Below, piece after piece: positions 1-8,030 of a DNA stretch of 64,000 bases. The stretch is taken from NCBI GenBank assembly GCA_020832415.1, contig JAFIES010000048.1, forward strand, positions 62,001-126,000, given 5' to 3'. This DNA comes from Balneolaceae bacterium. Its GTDB lineage: Bacteria > Bacteroidota > Rhodothermia > Balneolales > Balneolaceae. Position numbers and translations under genes: made by a program. Each line of letters begins with the position of its first letter. Position 1 is the stretch's first letter. Below the pieces are notes generated by a model. The model saw only the letters and a program-made list of their open reading frames with translations, had not been told where the DNA came from and made no database searches.

Positions 1-1383
1 TGTGAAACCTGATTCTTCAATGAGTATCCGGTCCTGATTGGCATCAATACGTGCATTGATCTGCTCGATGGGACGGGGTACATCAGCATATTTTAACAGG
101 CCGTTTGTGAGGTTAAAGACCCCGGAAAAAACGGCATCTTCGGGGCTGTCAACCCGGCCGGTTGCACGTGCAGCAGTTTTCAGAAGTCCGGCAAGCTGTT
201 CCACTCCCAGATCTTCGATAGGGTAGAAACTGCTGATCGTCTCCAGGTTAATATCTCCATCGAGATCAAGCGAGAATGTGGCATCATCTTCAAGCGGACG
301 CTCAACTGTACCGGATGCGGTGATACTGTTCACCCCGGCGCGCGCCCTGAAATTACTGATTGTAGCCAGCTCATTATTAAACAGGATGCGGAAATTAATG
401 TCCTCAATTGCCTCCGGCAGATCGGGATTTTGCAGGAATCCATCGGTTACCTCAAGGGTAAAATCAAAGTTTGGTAATGTATCCTCAGTGAATACACCCT
501 CAACAGAACCTTCAAGAAGAAGTGAGCCCCTCGTTTGCAGCCCGGTGATGTACTCTTCAAAATCGGGTGGTGCAAGGCGAAGAAGTTCTCCAAAATTTTC
601 GGATGAAGATGCAAACTGAAGATCAAGTGCAAGCTCATCACTGCCCCAGTCAGAAACAGAACCGGTAAGGTTTAGTGCCAGTCCGCGGATCGAAACCGTA
701 CCCTCCGTGAAGGTTACTATCTCGTTCTCCAAATCAAGTGTTGACGTTTGATTGATGGCCATCGGCAGATTGCTGATATATGATGTACCATCCATCATCA
801 CATTCAGTGAGCCAAGTTCTGCATCCACTCGGCTTTCCAGAATGTCGCCAAAAAAGAGTGAGATATCGGCATCGAGCTGTTCCAAAGAGATGGCTGAATT
901 TGATGTCTCATCGATGTAAAAAACAGAGGCGTTTCTCAGCGTAAAACCGGGTATCGATATGCTATAACCACCTTCTTCATCTTGAACATCCTCATCTTCC
1001 AGGAGAAAGTCGATATTGGTAGTGGAGTCGGCAAAAACGGTATAATTAATAACCGGGCGGGTGATAGAGAGTCTCGATACAGAGATTTCATCCCGAAAAA
1101 GAGGAAATAGTTCTAGGGAGACAAGCAGTTCATCAAGGGATGCTACCAGGTCTCCCTGCGGATCGGGTATGCGCAGGCCATCAATATCGAGGCCAAAACG
1201 CGGAAAGGTTCGGAAAAATGTAATCGACATGCGATCAACCTCTACCTCACTGCCTACTGCACTTTGAACATGAGGGAGGATGGTATTTTTGAGACGTTCA
1301 TCTGTGAAGTAGATGTTTAATCCCACAAGAAGCAGGATAAAAAGGGCAAGCAGTACTGCAATAATCTTTAAAAATAGTTTCAT
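1..1383 (-). CDS. AsmA family protein, N-terminal 461 residues (runs off left edge)
   Basis: This open frame starts with ATG and reads without a stop to the left edge, so the C-terminus is missing. An N-terminal membrane helix (about residues 4-24, KIIAVLLALFILLLVGLNIY) is followed by a short segment with the typical AsmA entry pattern (conversion of a signal anchor into beta-rich repeats; VEVDRMSITFFRTFPRFGLD at about 48-67). The rest alternates short beta strands and acidic turns, as in AsmA/TamB-like proteins that span the periplasm and help with outer-membrane lipid or protein homeostasis. AsmA proteins are usually 600-1000 residues, so about half is likely absent. Family assignment rests on the N-terminal pattern and repeat texture; the exact subfamily cannot be told. 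Confidence 0.8.
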   Translation of the reverse strand, partial: MKLFLKIIAVLLALFILLLVGLNIYFTDERLKNTILPHVQSAVGSEVEVDRMSITFFRTFPRFGLDIDGLRIPDPQGDLVASLDELLVSLELFPLFRDEISVSRLSITRPVINYTVFADSTTNIDFLLEDEDVQDEEGGYSISIPGFTLRNASVFYIDETSNSAISLEQLDADISLFFGDILESRVDAELGSLNVMMDGTSYISNLPMAINQTSTLDLENEIVTFTEGTVSIRGLALNLTGSVSDWGSDELALDLQFASSSENFGELLRLAPPDFEEYITGLQTRGSLLLEGSVEGVFTEDTLPNFDFTLEVTDGFLQNPDLPEAIEDINFRILFNNELATISNFRARAGVNSITASGTVERPLEDDATFSLDLDGDINLETISSFYPIEDLGVEQLAGLLKTAARATGRVDSPEDAVFSGVFNLTNGLLKYADVPRPIEQINARIDANQDRILIEESGFT

Positions 1384-1574
1384 AAGGGCTCTGTTGATTT
1401 ATTGGATAAACGCCTGATAAGTTAAATTGTTTCTAAGCGATAGGTACGAAATAAAATGATCATCTGATATAGAGCGGAATCATAATTTTGCTATCGATTC
1501 AATCCGGTCACCGGCACAATTAAGGGTCAAATTGACTTAGAATTGAATGCAGGATTTACAGGAGTTTGCTACTG

Positions 1575-1994
1575 CTATTTCAACTCTTTTAAAATATGAA
1601 GTAGTTGAATGGAAGTGTAAACAGGCAGCTCGCTCTTAACGAAGTCTTTTGTATTTCTTGTGAGAACAGCATCCACACCGGTTTGTAAAGCCGATTGATA
1701 TAAAACTGCATCTTCAAAGTCCGGAAATTGTGCAGTTACGGCACTTTCCAGAACGGCCCTGTTAACCGGTGAAATGTTGAAGATCTTAAGAAGGGAATGG
1801 ATATGGCTGTTAGCCTGAGTTTTGGAGATTGTTTTTCCAATCAAATAATGGATGGTTGTAACGGTAGTGCCGCAAACCCAACCCTCAATTTTGTTCTGTT
1901 CAGCCAGGCCAATGGTATGAGCAGAATGTTCATAAAACGGAGCTCTTTCCAGAAAAAGGTCTAACAGAATATTTGTATCAAAAAGTACCTTCAT
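1575..1994 (-). CDS. PIN-domain toxin, VapC-like
   Basis: This is a 139-residue PIN-domain protein, the usual size for VapC toxins, which are Mg-dependent endoribonucleases. The first acidic residue is in the N-terminal VLFDTNILLDLFLER motif (D6). Later acidic residues lie in FPDFEDAVLYQSA, the fourth acidic position, and the LTRNTKDF motif closes the fold. The gene overlaps the preceding antitoxin frame by 4 nt (ATGA), the usual coupling in type II toxin-antitoxin operons. The transcript reads away from the AsmA gene. The family is clear; the RNA target cannot be inferred. Confidence 0.88.
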   Translation of the reverse strand: MKVLFDTNILLDLFLERAPFYEHSAHTIGLAEQNKIEGWVCGTTVTTIHYLIGKTISKTQANSHIHSLLKIFNISPVNRAVLESAVTAQFPDFEDAVLYQSALQTGVDAVLTRNTKDFVKSELPVYTSIQLLHILKELK

Positions 1995-2242
1995 CCAACA
2001 TGCTTTTTCTCGAGATAGATTTTGTAATCATCCTCATCAATATCACTCTTCTTCAAAATCCCTGAAAGAGACAGTGTAATGGGGGGCAGCTCTGTTTTAT
2101 CCGGTTTTTTTGTCTCATTATCCCGTATCGCAGCGAAATAATCAGCTACCAAAGAAGATAAAGAGACTCCTTTTTTGCCGGCGTACTCTTTAGCATCGGC
2201 AATAAGGGACTCATCAAGGCGTAAAGTGAGTTTTGTTTTCAT
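1991..2242 (-). CDS. ribbon-helix-helix type antitoxin, VapB-like (DUF6364-like)
   Basis: This 83-residue protein precedes the PIN toxin and should neutralise it. The N-terminus has the TKLTLRLDESLIADAKEYA pattern of a ribbon-helix-helix DNA-binding domain: one beta strand followed by two helices, with VSLSSLVADYF in the second helix. The C-terminal half (TLSLSGILKKSDIDEDDYKI) is the likely toxin-wrapping tail. RHH antitoxins usually repress their own operon, and a near-perfect inverted repeat sits directly upstream of the start codon. The DUF6364 label is from memory of similar proteins and should be taken as a family hint. Confidence 0.85.
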   Translation of the reverse strand: MKTKLTLRLDESLIADAKEYAGKKGVSLSSLVADYFAAIRDNETKKPDKTELPPITLSLSGILKKSDIDEDDYKIYLEKKHVG

Positions 2243-2244
2243 TT

Positions 2245-2274
2245 TGACGTATAAATTTAATTAAATATACGTCA
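2245..2274. promoter_or_regulatory. candidate autoregulatory operator of the VapBC-like pair
   Basis: Two perfect 9-bp inverted arms (TGACGTATA and TATACGTCA) flank a 12-bp AT-rich centre, ending 2 bp upstream of the antitoxin start codon. Ribbon-helix-helix antitoxins bind such palindromes over their own promoters. The pairing is seen directly; its use as an operator is inference. Confidence 0.55.
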
Positions 2275-2327
2275 TATTAACGTGGGAGAAAAAAATTTCG
2301 TGCAAACGGCTCTGTTTTTGATTCATT

Positions 2328-4610
2328 CTAAAACCTGAACTCCACCACCGCCTGAAAATTTCTTGGCGGACCGAATATGGCAGGGCGCTCAACATAGTAG
2401 TAATCGAAGAGATTGCGGGCGATGAGCGTTGCGCTGAGATCGAGTCCGCGAATGGGCTGATTCCACATGAAGCGAAGCCGTGCATCGGTTACGTATACTG
2501 CAGGAAACACCTCTGCATCATTCACAAAAAGTGAAAAATCTGTATCAACCCGTTCGGGTGCGCTGGCTGCGCGAAAGTCGATGCCGGCCTCAAGCCAGTT
2601 TCGTACTTGCGATCGTGCAGAAGTTTGCAGTAAATGGCGGGAGCGGTAAACAAGAGGCTGGTTCAGTTCAAGATCTTTAGGATCGAGGATTGTGTAGGCT
2701 GTTGAGATGTGATGTTTCTGATCAACCGTTGAGAATGAGAGAGAAGCCTCGGCACCGCGAATGCGCGCTTCCGTGAGGTTGATGAACTGAAAAGCGCCTC
2801 TTTCAGCGATAAATGTAGGCTCAACCAGCCGCTGGTATTCATTCCAGAATCCGGTCAGTTCTGCTTTGATGCTCAGGTTAGATCCAATCAGGTTCATATA
2901 GGTAAAACCTGCTTCGTAGCCTGTGCTGGTTTCCGGCTGAAGCGCCAGGTTCGATACAAGCGGAAAAAAATCCTGATTGTTGAAAAATCGCTCGGCCACA
3001 CTTGGCACACGAAAGCCTTTCCCGAGTGAAGTTCGCGCAGTGAAGTGATCGGTAATGGATAATGAGGCGCTGAATTTTGGGCTGAACTGCGTTGCTGTTT
3101 CTAACATGTGGATTTGGTACGCATCATACCGAAAACCGGCAGTGGTAGTGAGGCGGTTGTTCCAGCTGTACTCTGCCTGCAGAAAGAGGGCGCCTTCGGG
3201 CTGATTGCGAACCATCAGAGAATCTTCGCCCACAAACACATCCGAACGCACATAATTTTCATCAAAAGAGCCGCCTGCTGTAAGAATGATATGATCAGAC
3301 GGCTGAATATTAACCTGTGCCTCCCCTCCATATCTCACGCCAACATTGTGGCGATCGGACGGGCGTACGTTCCCCTCTCTGTCAATCGGGCGAAAAGCTA
3401 CACCAAAGAGTCGCCCTTTTACTGTGTATTGAACAGTTTCATTCACATTATGTGTGAATACCGGAAGTATGGTGAGCCGGTCAGACAGTCCGCGATTTGA
3501 TCCCGATGCCGTATCTCCGGAAAGCTCAATTTGCCCGGGACGAAGGGGATCTCTGAGGCCGTTCCAGTATAAAAACTGGTAATTTCTGTTTCTTCGCGCA
3601 CCGGAATAGAGGGAGAAATCGATGTTTCGGCCTATATTCCAGCCGAGTTTGGTGTAGAGTTCGGCCCCCTCCGTTGTATTATTCTGAAGGTAACCGGCAT
3701 TGTCGATCAGTTTTCCGCTGATCCAGTACCCGAAGCGGCTGCCAACCTGGTGAGATCGCCCGAAGAGTAATCCGCGAATCGGCCGATAATCGGACGCCCC
3801 ATCCCAGGACTCTTTCCACTCATCAAACCGTACCGGTTCGTAAACACCGCCAAAAAAACGGAGTGTGGTTTCGGGTTCCTCAGAAAAATCACTGGTGATC
3901 AGGTTGATAACACCTCCAAGTGCACCGCCGCCATAGAGTGCTGATCCCGGGCTTTTCAGTACCTCAATCTGCCGGGTTTGCGTGAGAGGCAGTCCATCGA
4001 AATCCATGCCACCCTGATCGGGACCCATCAGCGGAACACCATCAACCAGCAGGAGAACCCTGCTACCCACTCCATAAGCAAAGCCGGAAGACCCCCTGAT
4101 ATTTACCGAATTTCCGAGAACCTGTACACCGGGAACATAGTCAAGTGCCTGATCGAGCGAGGTAATATTTCGTGAGCTGATTTCGGCAGGAGAGATGGTA
4201 TTCATGCTGACCGACACTTTTCCGATCAGCTGGCTTCTGCGTGAAGCTGTTACCACAAGCTCGCCGGATTGCAGGGTGATGGCGTTGAGCTGAACAGAGA
4301 GTGAGAGCGTTTGTCCGGCCTCGAGTGAAATAGTTTGGATATGGGTCTGAAAACCTACCATCGAAACCCGCAGTGTGTACTCACCCGGCGGTATATTTTG
4401 AAGCCTGAACGCTCCATCGGCATTGGTGGACGTTCCCCGCTGGATTTCGGGAAGGCTTACATGCACACCCGGCAGTGTTTCACCGGTTTGATGCTGAACC
4501 ACCCCCTCGATGATTGCACTGCTTTGCCGGGCATCGGTATTCGAAACGGATACGGCCAGTATCACAAAAGATAAAAAAAGCGATATGATGAGAGTTGATT
4601 TTGCCATCAT
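2328..4610 (-). CDS. TonB-dependent outer-membrane receptor
   Basis: This 760-residue protein has a signal peptide (about 1-27), then a carboxypeptidase-regulatory-like beta-sandwich (about 33-112, with GEYTLRVSMVGFQTH). Next come a linker (GELVVTASRR) and a plug domain (about 125-235) with VLLLVDGVPLMG and the ALYGGGALGGVINLIT signature, then a 22-strand-type barrel ending in the aromatic FRF. It imports a substrate such as a siderophore, cobalamin, other metal chelate or glycan across the outer membrane using TonB energy; the ligand cannot be read. Its ATG overlaps the stop of the upstream lipoprotein gene (ATGA), so the two form one transcript. No SusD partner is present, which argues against a polysaccharide-utilisation receptor. 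Confidence 0.93.
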   Translation of the reverse strand: MMAKSTLIISLFLSFVILAVSVSNTDARQSSAIIEGVVQHQTGETLPGVHVSLPEIQRGTSTNADGAFRLQNIPPGEYTLRVSMVGFQTHIQTISLEAGQTLSLSVQLNAITLQSGELVVTASRRSQLIGKVSVSMNTISPAEISSRNITSLDQALDYVPGVQVLGNSVNIRGSSGFAYGVGSRVLLLVDGVPLMGPDQGGMDFDGLPLTQTRQIEVLKSPGSALYGGGALGGVINLITSDFSEEPETTLRFFGGVYEPVRFDEWKESWDGASDYRPIRGLLFGRSHQVGSRFGYWISGKLIDNAGYLQNNTTEGAELYTKLGWNIGRNIDFSLYSGARRNRNYQFLYWNGLRDPLRPGQIELSGDTASGSNRGLSDRLTILPVFTHNVNETVQYTVKGRLFGVAFRPIDREGNVRPSDRHNVGVRYGGEAQVNIQPSDHIILTAGGSFDENYVRSDVFVGEDSLMVRNQPEGALFLQAEYSWNNRLTTTAGFRYDAYQIHMLETATQFSPKFSASLSITDHFTARTSLGKGFRVPSVAERFFNNQDFFPLVSNLALQPETSTGYEAGFTYMNLIGSNLSIKAELTGFWNEYQRLVEPTFIAERGAFQFINLTEARIRGAEASLSFSTVDQKHHISTAYTILDPKDLELNQPLVYRSRHLLQTSARSQVRNWLEAGIDFRAASAPERVDTDFSLFVNDAEVFPAVYVTDARLRFMWNQPIRGLDLSATLIARNLFDYYYVERPAIFGPPRNFQAVVEFRF

Positions 4611-5095
4611 TGCTCCGGCGGGAAAGGAGGGAGGTTGTCAAAATCTACATAGATGGTAACCTCTACGGTATCACCCTCAATCATGATGAGGCCATCATTC
4701 TCTTCGTAAACACCGAGCGGCCGCCAATCAGACAGCGCGTTCGGGCCAAACTGATTCGCGATGATGTTGTACACATAGACACCATTATCGAGTTCGCCCA
4801 CAAAAAACTCTTCCGAATCTACAAATGTTTGCAGGCGATCGCTGGAGCGCAAATTACCGCGAATAAATTCGCCTAAAATCTGGGTGAAATCGGTGGGGGT
4901 AAATGTAAGCGGTACAAAAATAAGTTCTCTGAACTGATCGGCCGGCGGCCAATCGCCCGTATAAATTACCGTGCCGGAAATGGCACCTGTAGGTTCAGGT
5001 TCGGGAGGTGGTGGTTCCAGGCCTCCTTCACATCCTGAAACAGCGAAAAAAATCGCAATGAGAAGAAAAAGATATGTGCGTGAAGGAGGCATCAA
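4607..5095 (-). CDS. small lipoprotein paired with the TonB-dependent receptor
   Basis: This 162-residue protein has a short lipoprotein signal (LLIAIFFAVSGCEGG, lipidated Cys about 22) and a proline/glutamate-rich linker. The rest is a beta-rich domain beginning GAISGTVIYTGDWPP. The domain resembles the carboxypeptidase-regulatory or transthyretin-like fold by texture only, and I do not recognise a named family. The gene is first in a two-gene operon with the receptor, overlapping it by 4 nt. A surface or periplasmic accessory role in the same uptake process is therefore likely but unproven. Confidence 0.8.
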   Translation of the reverse strand: MMPPSRTYLFLLIAIFFAVSGCEGGLEPPPPEPEPTGAISGTVIYTGDWPPADQFRELIFVPLTFTPTDFTQILGEFIRGNLRSSDRLQTFVDSEEFFVGELDNGVYVYNIIANQFGPNALSDWRPLGVYEENDGLIMIEGDTVEVTIYVDFDNLPPFPPEQ

Positions 5096-5188
5096 GGCAT
5101 CTTTTTTTATTCAATATGATCATCCTTTCAGATGCAATCAAGAGTGGGGTAGAATTAAACTTTGGGTCATTAGGACTTAGAAAACTGA

Positions 5189-5300
5189 CAAATAACTATT
5201 ATCCGGACAAATCATTGTGTCTATTTGCTTTGATGGCGTGATTGGATTATTATCGGACATTATAATCGTCGGAGAAGCTGCCGATAAATACATGTTATAA
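5189..5300 (+). repeat. attC-like site 1 (upstream border of the first cassette)
   Basis: The site runs from an AAATAAC box (5190-5196) to a GTTATAA box (5294-5300). The left arm TTATCCGGACA (5199-5209) pairs with TGCCGATAA (5279-5287), leaving C5204 and A5207 unpaired. One-sided bulges of this kind are typical of attC. The first propeller gene begins 21 bp after the box. This is the weakest of the paired sites because the stem is only 9 bp. Confidence 0.5.
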
Positions 5301-5320
5301 AACCTTGCTATTCTGGAATA

Positions 5321-6523
5321 ATGAGTCAATTTTTATTTAAAGTCGGATTTTTCATAATCACTGCTGTGATGTTTATCATCAGTTGCACAACAGCTGAAAA
5401 CGAAATGGTCTCCGAAAATCCCTTCGATGGAGTCCCTGAAATTGAAATCAGTGAATCACTGGATATTACTGACGAAGCTGAGTCACATTCCTCTGCATTC
5501 TATTTTACCAGTAAATACTTTCATCATATGTTAATAGACAACAGAGGGCATTTTTTTATCTACAATCGTGGAAGTGAACCCATTTATCATTTTGATGATA
5601 ATGGGGTATTTATCGCCACAATAGGAAGAAGAGGTCAAGGTCCTGGTGAATTTCAAAGTTGGCCAACATTTGATGCCATTTCAAGCGACACTCTTTATAC
5701 TATGGATCGCATAGCCCGTATTGTCACTCGATTTGTGTATAGTAACGGAGAGTGGGCATATGATAACTCATTTACTGTTTCGGATAAAGAACAATACAGC
5801 CCCAATAAAATTCTGCAGGTTGACAATGAGCATTTAGTTATTGAATATTCACCAGATCTTAGCAGATTAATGAATCAATCGGATAACTCATCTCAGGCTA
5901 CTAAAAAGTACGATCTTATAAACACGACTGGTGAATTAATTCAGGAAAATTGGCTTGAAACCCCTGTTCACGATCGATCAATTTACAGCAGTAGTAACGG
6001 TGCCAGAGCAACTCATATGCTCCCATTCGGTGGTCGGTCTATTATGAATATCGGGCCAAATAGTAATCTCTACCATCTGTGGTCCCCTGAGTTTATCATA
6101 GATATTTATGATCTCGATGGAAGTAAAATTAACAGTCTGCAACAACCCAGCTACAATTACAGTTTAAGTAGTGAAATAAGACAAAAATGGGTGGATGAAG
6201 CTGTGGGCGTACGAATGGGATCTGAAAGAGAGCAACAAGAGCTTGTGAAGCAGATGTTTGATGAAACACCAGAAACTGCGCCAGCACTCAGAGATATTCA
6301 TGTAGACCGTGATAAAGAAAACATAATTGTACGCCGATATATTTTTGAAGATCAGGCGAATTGGATGTTGCTTGATTACGAAGGCAACCGTGTAGGAGTT
6401 TTTACGCTCGATGAAAACCTCAATGTATTTGGTTTCAGAAATGGAAAAATAATAGGGGCATTAAACAAAAAAGATGAACTACCAACAGTTCGTATTGTCA
6501 CGTTGCCTCAATCGGTTTTATAA
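5321..6523 (+). CDS. 6-bladed beta-propeller lipoprotein (cassette 1)
   Basis: This 400-residue protein has a lipoprotein signal (FIITAVMFIISC, Cys about 22) and then repeated NHL/6-bladed propeller strands. The family motif GRRGQGPGEF is near residues 100-109. Such lipoproteins are abundant in Bacteroidota and Balneolota, sit in the periplasm or on the cell surface, and mostly lack known function. The gene ends exactly where the following attC-like site begins: its TAA stop is part of the left box. It therefore occupies a whole cassette. A paralogue of the same family fills another cassette in this array. No catalytic residues are recognisable. Confidence 0.85.
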   Translation: MSQFLFKVGFFIITAVMFIISCTTAENEMVSENPFDGVPEIEISESLDITDEAESHSSAFYFTSKYFHHMLIDNRGHFFIYNRGSEPIYHFDDNGVFIATIGRRGQGPGEFQSWPTFDAISSDTLYTMDRIARIVTRFVYSNGEWAYDNSFTVSDKEQYSPNKILQVDNEHLVIEYSPDLSRLMNQSDNSSQATKKYDLINTTGELIQENWLETPVHDRSIYSSSNGARATHMLPFGGRSIMNIGPNSNLYHLWSPEFIIDIYDLDGSKINSLQQPSYNYSLSSEIRQKWVDEAVGVRMGSEREQQELVKQMFDETPETAPALRDIHVDRDKENIIVRRYIFEDQANWMLLDYEGNRVGVFTLDENLNVFGFRNGKIIGALNKKDELPTVRIVTLPQSVL

Positions 6524-6608
6524 CAATGCAAATCAAGCGGACGCATTTGCGTTTAGTTCTTTACTTTCAAGTTCTTAGCCGCGCCGCTTATTTGCCAGAC
6601 CGTTATAC
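6519..6608 (+). repeat. attC-like site 2
   Basis: This is the best-matched site together with site 5. The left arm GCAAATCAAGCGG (6528-6540) pairs with CCGCTTATTTGC (6584-6595) over 12 bp, leaving only C6534 unpaired. The flanking boxes are TAACAA on the left (overlapping the stop codon of the propeller gene) and GTTATAC (6602-6608) on the right. The TAACAA..CAAGCGGAC opening is very like known integron attC sites. Confidence 0.75.
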
Positions 6609-6680
6609 CACTTCCTTGTCTTGCAATAATTCACCATTCTATGTAGTTTTATTATATAACCATAATGAAATCATTTTACT

Positions 6681-6923
6681 ATGCCTACAAACATAACCAT
6701 TCGCGATATTCCTGATGAGGTTTACAAGAAACTAAAGCAACAAGCGGAACTGCACCAGCGAAGTATCAATAGTGAAGTGATCTTCTATTTAAAACAAATG
6801 GTTCGCAGTCATCGCCCCGATCCCGATCAGATTATCGCCCGGGCGAAAAAACTCAAGCAACAGGCAAAAGGCTCCCTGACCCTGCAAGAGATCCAACAAG
6901 CGATTGATCAGGGCCGACCATGA
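6681..6923 (+). CDS. FitA/VapB-like ribbon-helix-helix antitoxin (cassette 2)
   Basis: This 80-residue protein opens with the Arc/FitA-type ribbon-helix-helix pattern (NITIRDIPDEVYKKLKQQAE, then the second helix SINSEVIFYLKQMV). The C-terminal tail with a basic helix and TLQEIQQAIDQGRP is the expected toxin-binding part. It is coupled by a 4-nt overlap to a PIN toxin. FitA-type antitoxins repress their own promoter as a heteromer with the toxin. The pair lies between two attC-like sites and so looks like a self-contained cassette; an AT-rich stretch upstream probably holds its own promoter. Confidence 0.9.
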   Translation: MPTNITIRDIPDEVYKKLKQQAELHQRSINSEVIFYLKQMVRSHRPDPDQIIARAKKLKQQAKGSLTLQEIQQAIDQGRP

Positions 6924-7321
6924 TTGTAGTTGATACGAGTGTCATTGTGAGTCTGTGGGTACCCAATGATATGGATGAGCTGGCATACCAGGTTTTGAAA
7001 AAAGATCCTGATTGGATCGCACCTTTGCTTTGGCGTTCAGAACTACGGAATGTATTGGCTCTATATCTCAGGAAAAATATTTTAGAACTATCAACGGTAT
7101 TGTTATCGATGCAGGAAGCAGAACAATTAATGGAATCGAATGCCTATGAGGTGAATTCTACACAGGTTTTACACTTAGTCCATAATTCCAGCTGCTCTTC
7201 CTATGATTGTGAGTTTGTTGCTTTAGCAGACGATCTTGGTATTAAATTGGTATCGTTTGATAAGCAGATCTGCAGGGAGTTTCCTGAGATTGCTGTTCAT
7301 CCCAAAAAGTTTGTAAACTAA
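6920..7321 (+). CDS. FitB/VapC-like PIN-domain toxin (cassette 2)
   Basis: This 133-residue PIN protein starts IVVDTSVIVSLWVP, with the first catalytic aspartate at D4. It has a conserved acidic residue in WRSELRNVLALYL, and SSYDCEFVALADDLGIKLVS carries the third acidic cluster. It ends with the usual FDKQICREFPEIA segment. It should be an endoribonuclease held in check by the preceding antitoxin. Length and gene order match standard VapBC/FitAB pairs. It is only loosely similar to the other PIN toxin in the window, so the two pairs belong to different subfamilies and are unlikely to cross-neutralise. Confidence 0.9.
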   Translation: MIVVDTSVIVSLWVPNDMDELAYQVLKKDPDWIAPLLWRSELRNVLALYLRKNILELSTVLLSMQEAEQLMESNAYEVNSTQVLHLVHNSSCSSYDCEFVALADDLGIKLVSFDKQICREFPEIAVHPKKFVN

Positions 7322-7334
7322 ATACAATACAGTG

Positions 7335-7423
7335 GTATAATCAGTGTTTCATGCGGACCGGTTCAGTATTTTTCCCAACATATTGTCGATTGCCCCCGCA
7401 GCAGAATTACCAAACCGTTATTT
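7335..7423 (+). repeat. attC-like site 3 (degenerate)
   Basis: The right half matches other sites in the array (CAGCAGAATTACCAAACCGTTAT, compare sites 5 and 6) and ends in GTTATTT (7417-7423). The left arm is eroded: TGCGG (7352-7356) can still pair with the CCGCA at 7396-7400, but the rest of the stem is poor. The site follows the stop of the PIN toxin at the expected distance. Confidence 0.5.
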
Positions 7424-7495
7424 GTCTAAAACCAATTCTCTTCAGAATTATAGATATCGGTCAAAATCATTTCTCAGATATCTGTATTTTCGAAC

Positions 7496-7611
7496 ATGGC
7501 AAAAAAAGAGATTGATATTGAAATAGATCGGCTAACCAACTCTAAGAGCAACGAATGTTTATCGAAACCGTTAATGCACTGAAGCTTGTAAAGAAATACT
7601 TCCAGGATTAA
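7496..7611 (+). pseudogene. relic of a small-protein gene (fused N- and C-terminal remnants, cassette 3)
   Basis: An ATG frame encodes MAKKEIDIEIDRLTNS and then runs out of frame. A second frame immediately after it encodes EQRMFIETVNALKLVKKYF and stops just before the next small gene. From memory, these two pieces look like the first and last segments of one family of about 170-residue N-acetyltransferase-like proteins, found beside a small partner gene in toxin-antitoxin-like pairs. If so, about 130 central codons have been deleted. The family recall could not be checked here; the frame break itself is seen directly. Confidence 0.4.
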
Positions 7612-7616
7612 TTATC

Positions 7617-7799
7617 ATGGCAATAGTAAAAGAACCCAAAGGAATCGATTTCGTTGTTAAGTCAGAACCCTGGTCTGATCAGGAGTTGAAGGAGTTCAGA
7701 AAACTGATGAAAAAGCAGAAATCCGATCTTGGTGAAAAAAAGCGATCGAAAATAAAAGAGAAAGTTAAAAAGGTTTCCAAATCTAAACAGCCGGCATAG
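7617..7799 (+). CDS. small lysine-rich protein, possible orphan partner of the deleted gene
   Basis: This 60-residue, strongly basic protein contains an ordered-looking N-terminal motif (EPKGIDFVVKSEPWSDQE) followed by a lysine-rich tail. It begins 5 nt after the relic's stop, as expected for the second gene of a translationally coupled pair. I recognise the N-terminal pattern as recurrent in small proteins paired with acetyltransferase-like toxins but cannot name a family with certainty. If the partner was a toxin, this would be an orphan antitoxin. It lies within its own cassette, between attC-like sites 3 and 4. Confidence 0.5.
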   Translation: MAIVKEPKGIDFVVKSEPWSDQELKEFRKLMKKQKSDLGEKKRSKIKEKVKKVSKSKQPA

Positions 7800-7821
7800 T
7801 AACAGCCCTCCTGCTACGCCA

Positions 7822-7958
7822 AATAACAACCGCATCAAGGCGGGCATGCCTTGTTATCTCGCTATTTTGATGTGATGAGTTTGTAATTACGCCCTCCCCT
7901 TTTAAGTTGTTCTGAACTAATAATCCGGCATGACCGTTTAAGCAGTGGACCGTTATGT
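7822..7958 (+). repeat. attC-like site 4
   Basis: The left part AATAACAACCGCATCAAGG (7822-7840) continues to CGGGCATGCC (7841-7850). It pairs imperfectly with GGCATGACCGTTTAAGC (7927-7943), leaving unpaired bases on the left strand. The right box is GTTATGT (7952-7958), close to the GTTATGC box of Vibrio repeats. At 137 bp it is the longest site in the array but within the known attC size range. Confidence 0.55.
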
Positions 7959-8008
7959 TTCTCAATCAGCTCTCCTCTTTTTCAGTAAATTTCTACTTGA
8001 TTATGTTC

Positions 8009-8018
8009 GCATATATGC
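8009..8018. promoter_or_regulatory. palindrome upstream of higBA, candidate operator
   Basis: A perfect 10-bp palindrome, GCATATATGC, lies 12 bp before the toxin start. HigA-type helix-turn-helix antitoxins repress their operon by binding short palindromes here. Its use as an operator is inference. Confidence 0.35.
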
Positions 8019-8030
8019 TAACTTTTCTTT

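Noticed and set aside
1575..2242. The minus-strand VapBC-like pair as part of the cassette array
   Set aside because: It reads the other way, lies beyond the TonB receptor operon and has no attC-like site next to it.
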